A stretch of 8,955 bases of DNA from JAQUKH01 sp043809805 (lineage in GTDB: Bacteria; JACRDZ01; JAQUKH01). Where the stretch lies: the NCBI GenBank assembly GCA_043809805.1, contig JBDROR010000106.1, positions 1 to 8,955 on the forward strand, read 5' to 3'. The notes beneath the pieces were generated by a model, which worked only from the letters and a program-made list of their open reading frames with translations, was not told the origin of the DNA and made no database searches. A program made the translations under genes and the position numbers. Shown piece by piece: positions 7,271-8,955 of this stretch; positions within the stretch are counted from its first letter, which is position 1; every line of letters starts with the position of its first letter.

Positions 7271-7698
7271 TATTCCACATCCACACCCATACTCCTGGCA
7301 GTTCCAATAACCATCTTAACCGCACCATCTAAATCTTTCGCATTAAGATCTTTCATTTTTGTTTGGGCAATTTTTTCCGCTTCCTGTCTCGTAATTTTTC
7401 CCACCTTTGCTCTATTAGGCGTACCTGACCCTTTAGCAATTTTAGCAGATTTTTTAATAAGCACAGTTACCGTCGGAGTTTTTGTTATAAAGGTAAACGA
7501 CCTGTCGCTATAAATACTAATAACAACCGGTATTATCAAATTCTCAGCCATCTGAGCCTGCGTAGCCGCATTAAAAGCCTTACAAAACTCCATAATATTT
7601 ACGCCATGCTGCCCCAACGCCGGCCCTACCGGCGGGGCCGGATTAGCCTTACCCGCTGGTATTTGTAATTTAACCATCGCAACAAGTTTTCCTGCCAT
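7270..7698 (-). CDS. rplK: Ribosomal protein L11 (uL11)
   Basis: L11 binds the GTPase-associated region of 23S rRNA next to the L10-L12 stalk and takes part in factor binding and the stringent response. The 142-residue product has the standard length. The N-terminal domain contains KLQIPAGKANPAPPVGPALG (10-29) followed by QHGVNIMEFCKAFN (30-43), with the proline-rich segment characteristic of thiostrepton-binding L11. The C-terminal rRNA-binding domain (about 72-142) contains KTPTVTVLIKK, KVGKITRQEAEKIAQTKM (98-115) and GTARSMGV (132-139). The ATG at 7698 has AAGGAG (7708-7703) four bases upstream. The spacer to nusG is a heptamer inverted repeat that runs into this Shine-Dalgarno. Confidence 0.98.
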   Translation of the reverse strand: MAGKLVAMVKLQIPAGKANPAPPVGPALGQHGVNIMEFCKAFNAATQAQMAENLIIPVVISIYSDRSFTFITKTPTVTVLIKKSAKIAKGSGTPNRAKVGKITRQEAEKIAQTKMKDLNAKDLDGAVKMVIGTARSMGVDVE

Positions 7699-7707
7699 AT
7701 TACTCCT

Positions 7708-7770
7708 TAATCAGTTGTTAGTTTTCAGTTTTCAGTTTTCAGACTGACAACTAACAACTGACAACTGACA
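7708..7770 (-). repeat. Perfect-period heptamer array forming a hairpin in the nusG-rplK spacer
   Basis: Sixty-three bases divide without remainder into nine 7-base units. On the minus strand the first four are TGTCAGT, TGTCAGT, TGTTAGT and TGTCAGT. The next three are CTGAAAA, and the last two are CTAACAA and CTGATTA, running straight into the rplK Shine-Dalgarno. The two halves pair: a perfect 13-base arm (7711-7723 with 7749-7761), then one mismatch and five more pairs. The variant unit TGTTAGT in one arm is matched by the variant CTAACAA in the other. TTGTCA in the units resembles a -35 box, but no -10 box is correctly placed. Confidence 0.85.
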
Positions 7771-7776
7771 ACTTAT

Positions 7777-8307
7777 TCATACTCTTTCTACTTGTAAAAA
7801 GTCTAACTCAACAGACGTTGACCGTCCAAATATCGTTACCATCACTTTTACTTTCCCTCGTTCAGGATGGATTTCTTTTATCACGCCGGAAAAACCAACA
7901 AAAGGGCCATTTGTCACTTTTACCGTATCATTTTTCTTAAATGGCACCTCAGTTCTCGGCTTGGATTTTTCTCTCTCAACTTTGTCAATAATACTTTTGA
8001 CCTCATTTTCATCCAAAGGTATCGGCTTAGCACCTGCACCAACAAACCCCATAACCCCAGGTGTATTCCTCACAATATACCATGACTCTTCATCCATTTC
8101 CATTTCTATAAGAATATATCCAGGAAACGCCTTTTTAACGGTTACTTCTTTTTTCCCTTTCTTTATTTCAGCAATTTCCTCAGTTGGAATGAGAATTTTA
8201 TCAACTTTCTCGGCCATTCCCATTGTTTCCAGCCTGTGTTCTAAATTTGCCTTCACCTTCATCTCATACCCTGAATAGGTATGAAGTACGTACCAGTTTT
8301 TTGCCAT
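7777..8307 (-). CDS. nusG: Transcription termination/antitermination factor NusG
   Basis: NusG binds the clamp of RNA polymerase, reduces pausing, and links the polymerase to Rho or to ribosomal protein S10. The 176-residue product has the compact standard layout. The NGN domain is at about 1-110, starting KNWYVLHTYSGYE (3-15) and containing KAFPGYILIEM (59-69) and VRNTPGVMGFVG (79-90). A linker rich in charged residues follows, then the KOW domain (about 123-176) with NDTVKVTNGPFVGFSGVIKE (126-145) and a C-terminal VELDFLQVERV. There is no extra insertion domain in NGN of the kind some lineages have. The ATG at 8307 has AAGGAT (8318-8313) five bases upstream, and this site is one arm of the inverted repeat in the secE-nusG spacer. 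Next to secE it forms the usual secE-nusG pair. Confidence 0.98.
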   Translation of the reverse strand: MAKNWYVLHTYSGYEMKVKANLEHRLETMGMAEKVDKILIPTEEIAEIKKGKKEVTVKKAFPGYILIEMEMDEESWYIVRNTPGVMGFVGAGAKPIPLDENEVKSIIDKVEREKSKPRTEVPFKKNDTVKVTNGPFVGFSGVIKEIHPERGKVKVMVTIFGRSTSVELDFLQVERV

Positions 8308-8312
8308 TATAG

Positions 8313-8339
8313 ATCCTTCGTTACTTCGTTCCTCAGGAT
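8313..8339 (-). repeat. Short palindromic element in the secE-nusG spacer
   Basis: On the minus strand ATCCT (8339-8335) and AGGAT (8317-8313) flank an inner part with two near-copies of an eight-base unit (ACGAAGTA, ACGAAGGA). The form CCTGAGGAACGAAG...CGAAGGAT resembles short dispersed intergenic palindromes I know from several unrelated bacterial genomes. The right arm supplies the nusG Shine-Dalgarno AAGGAT, so pairing could mask it. Membership of a dispersed family cannot be shown from one copy. Confidence 0.55.
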
Positions 8340-8342
8340 GAA

Positions 8343-8528
8343 TTATTTTAATAAAAACCGAATTAGTTTTGAAAAACTTAAATCCATAAATCCTACAAAA
8401 ATGGATAATAGTATAGAGACCACTATTACCAACACCGTACCCGCCAAGGCCTCCTGCCTAGTAGACCAAGTCACCTTAAACATCTCGGTTTTTACTTCCT
8501 CAAAAAAAGGCCTTATTTTTTCTACCAT
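8343..8528 (-). CDS. secE: Preprotein translocase subunit SecE
   Basis: SecE is the small essential subunit that clamps SecY in the inner-membrane protein-export channel. The 61-residue product is the single-membrane-segment type. An amphipathic N-terminal helix (about 1-28) carries the family motif around EMFKVTWSTRQEAL (14-27), and a membrane segment follows at about 31-49 (TVLVIVVSILLSIFVGFM). In most SecE proteins the residue after the Trp of the motif is proline (WPS/WPT); here it is serine. The frame is open to a TTG at 8549, but that position is only a few bases from the tRNA 3' end and has no ribosome binding site. ATG 8528 gives the usual length, with a weak GGA nine bases upstream. 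The gene begins 25 bases after the tRNA CCA end. Confidence 0.95.
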   Translation of the reverse strand: MVEKIRPFFEEVKTEMFKVTWSTRQEALAGTVLVIVVSILLSIFVGFMDLSFSKLIRFLLK

Positions 8529-8553
8529 AATCGTAAATCCAAAAATCAAAGTG

Positions 8554-8627
8554 TGGCAGGAGCGGCAGGAATTGAACCTGCAGTCCCGGTTTTGGAGACC
8601 GGTGGTTTACCGTTAACCGACGCTCCC
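8554..8627 (-). tRNA. trnW: tRNA-Trp (anticodon CCA), 3' CCA encoded
   Basis: The minus-strand sequence folds as a full cloverleaf. The acceptor stem is GGGAGCG with CGCTCCT (the first pair is a G-U). The D stem is GGTT with AACC around a seven-base loop containing GG. The anticodon stem is CCGGT with ACCGG around the loop CTCCAAA (anticodon CCA), and the T stem is GCAGG with CCTGC around TTCAATT. The discriminator base is G, as in bacterial tRNA-Trp, and the CCA tail is encoded (8556-8554). Position 9 is C where a purine is usual. It is 74 bases with the tail, lies between rpmG and secE in the same direction, and so is presumably cut from the operon transcript. A tRNA-Trp at this place is common in bacteria. 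Confidence 0.96.
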
Positions 8628-8667
8628 AACCCTAAAAGGCCACCAGGACACCACGCACGACCTATCC

Positions 8668-8817
8668 CTATTTTGTCTGCCTATGCAATGTATGTTTATC
8701 ACACGAAGAACAATACTTTTTAGCCTCCATTCTATCCGGATGCTTTTTTTTATTTTTCATCGTTGAATAATTGCGCTCTTTACATTCTGTACACGCTAAA
8801 GTGATTATCTCCCGCAC
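8668..8817 (-). CDS. rpmG: Ribosomal protein L33 (bL33)
   Basis: This small gene encodes a 49-residue large-subunit protein located near the E site. The product starts (M)REIITLACTECKERNYSTMKN-type sequence and ends HTLHRQTK, both typical of L33. Two CxxC pairs, C9/C12 and C36/C39, form the zinc ribbon, so this is the zinc-binding form. The start codon is GTG at 8817, chosen because AAGGAG (8828-8823) lies five bases upstream; no ATG is available nearby. That Shine-Dalgarno shares its first base with the tuf stop codon, and the spacer to tuf is ten bases, so translation is probably coupled. The stop (TAG) end coordinate could be off by one base from hand counting. Confidence 0.93.
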   Translation of the reverse strand: MREIITLACTECKERNYSTMKNKKKHPDRMEAKKYCSSCDKHTLHRQTK

Positions 8818-8827
8818 GATAACTCCT

Positions 8828-8955
8828 TTACTCCATTATTTCCGCAATAACCCCAGCCCCTATCGTCCGGCCGCCTTCACGTATCGCAAACTTTAACCCT
8901 TTTTCCATTGCTATCTTCGATATCAATTCCACTTCCATTGTAACATTATCCCCAG
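8828..8955 (-). CDS. tuf: Elongation factor Tu, C-terminal end (cut by window edge)
   Basis: Only the last 42 codons are inside the window. They read GDNVTMEVEL at the edge, then ALEKGL-like (AMEKGLKFAIREGGRTIGAG), and end VIAEIME before TAA. This is the conserved end of the third beta-barrel domain of EF-Tu, the GTPase that delivers aminoacyl-tRNA to the ribosome. The segment FAIREGGRTIGAGV is nearly invariant in bacteria. It lies ten bases upstream of rpmG in the same direction, the common tuf-rpmG-trnW-secE order. The main operon promoter is presumably further upstream, outside the window. Confidence 0.98.
   Translation of the reverse strand, partial: GDNVTMEVELISKIAMEKGLKFAIREGGRTIGAGVIAEIME

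Noticed and set aside
6411..7770. The heptamer arrays as a CRISPR array or insertion-sequence ends.
   Set aside because: Units are seven bases with no spacers, no flanking target duplications, and each array lies between intact operon genes with a different unit.
7699..7776. TTGTCA copies in the nusG-rplK heptamers as -35 boxes.
   Set aside because: They are by-products of the repeat unit; the only -10-like TAATAT overlaps the rplK start codon, so no usable promoter results.
7159..7776. An L1-binding mimic of 23S rRNA (autoregulation of rplKA) in the leaders of rplK and rplA.
   Set aside because: The spacers are low-complexity heptamers; I could not find the conserved asymmetric loop features of the L1 site by eye.
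8281..8616. A plus-strand open frame spanning secE and part of the tRNA.
   Set aside because: It is antisense to secE and runs through a tRNA gene, so it cannot be under protein selection.
8628..8667. A terminator or promoter between rpmG and tRNA-Trp.
   Set aside because: The spacer has GGTG/CCACC-like stretches but no convincing stem with a T-run and no paired -35/-10 boxes; it is probably just the tRNA 5' leader.

Overview
The window is a stretch of a bacterial chromosome carrying a ribosomal protein / RNA polymerase operon, entirely on the minus strand. In order of transcription (right to left) it reads: tuf (3' end only), rpmG, tRNA-Trp(CCA), secE, nusG, rplK, rplA, rplJ, rplL, rpoB, rpoC (first 490 codons only). 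This is one of the most conserved gene orders in bacteria, and no foreign gene, mobile element or CRISPR array interrupts it. There is no gene-free stretch above 300 bases; the longest spacer is 111 bases (rplK-rplA).

Organism: the genes are AT-rich and lysine-rich. RpoB has an insertion of about 120 residues at about 889-1011, at the place where E. coli has its beta i9 insertion. Family knowledge places such an insertion in Proteobacteria, Bacteroidetes and the PVC group, and not in Firmicutes, Actinobacteria or Cyanobacteria. With the tuf-rpmG-trnW-secE order this suggests a Gram-negative-type lineage, possibly an uncultured PVC-related group such as Omnitrophota. That assignment is an impression from the proteins and was not tested by a tree.

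How the genes work together: EF-Tu, L33, L11, L1, L10 and L7/L12 serve the ribosome (L10, L7/L12 and L11 form the factor-binding stalk region that EF-Tu contacts). tRNA-Trp is processed out of the same transcript. SecE is part of the protein export channel. NusG binds the polymerase, whose beta and beta' subunits are encoded at the end of the operon. A good sigma70-type promoter (TTGACA, 18 bases, TAAAAT) sits directly after the rplL stop and could drive rpoBC separately.

The genes are ordinary; the spacers are not. Three successive spacers (nusG-rplK, rplK-rplA, rplA-rplJ) are built largely of consecutive 7-base units filling the room between the stop codon and the next Shine-Dalgarno. Each has its own unit sequence, and each folds back on itself as an inverted repeat. 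The rplJ-rplL and secE-nusG spacers also hold inverted repeats, but without the 7-base period. Shine-Dalgarno positions also argue for start codons in rplA, rplJ and secE that are downstream of the longest open frame.
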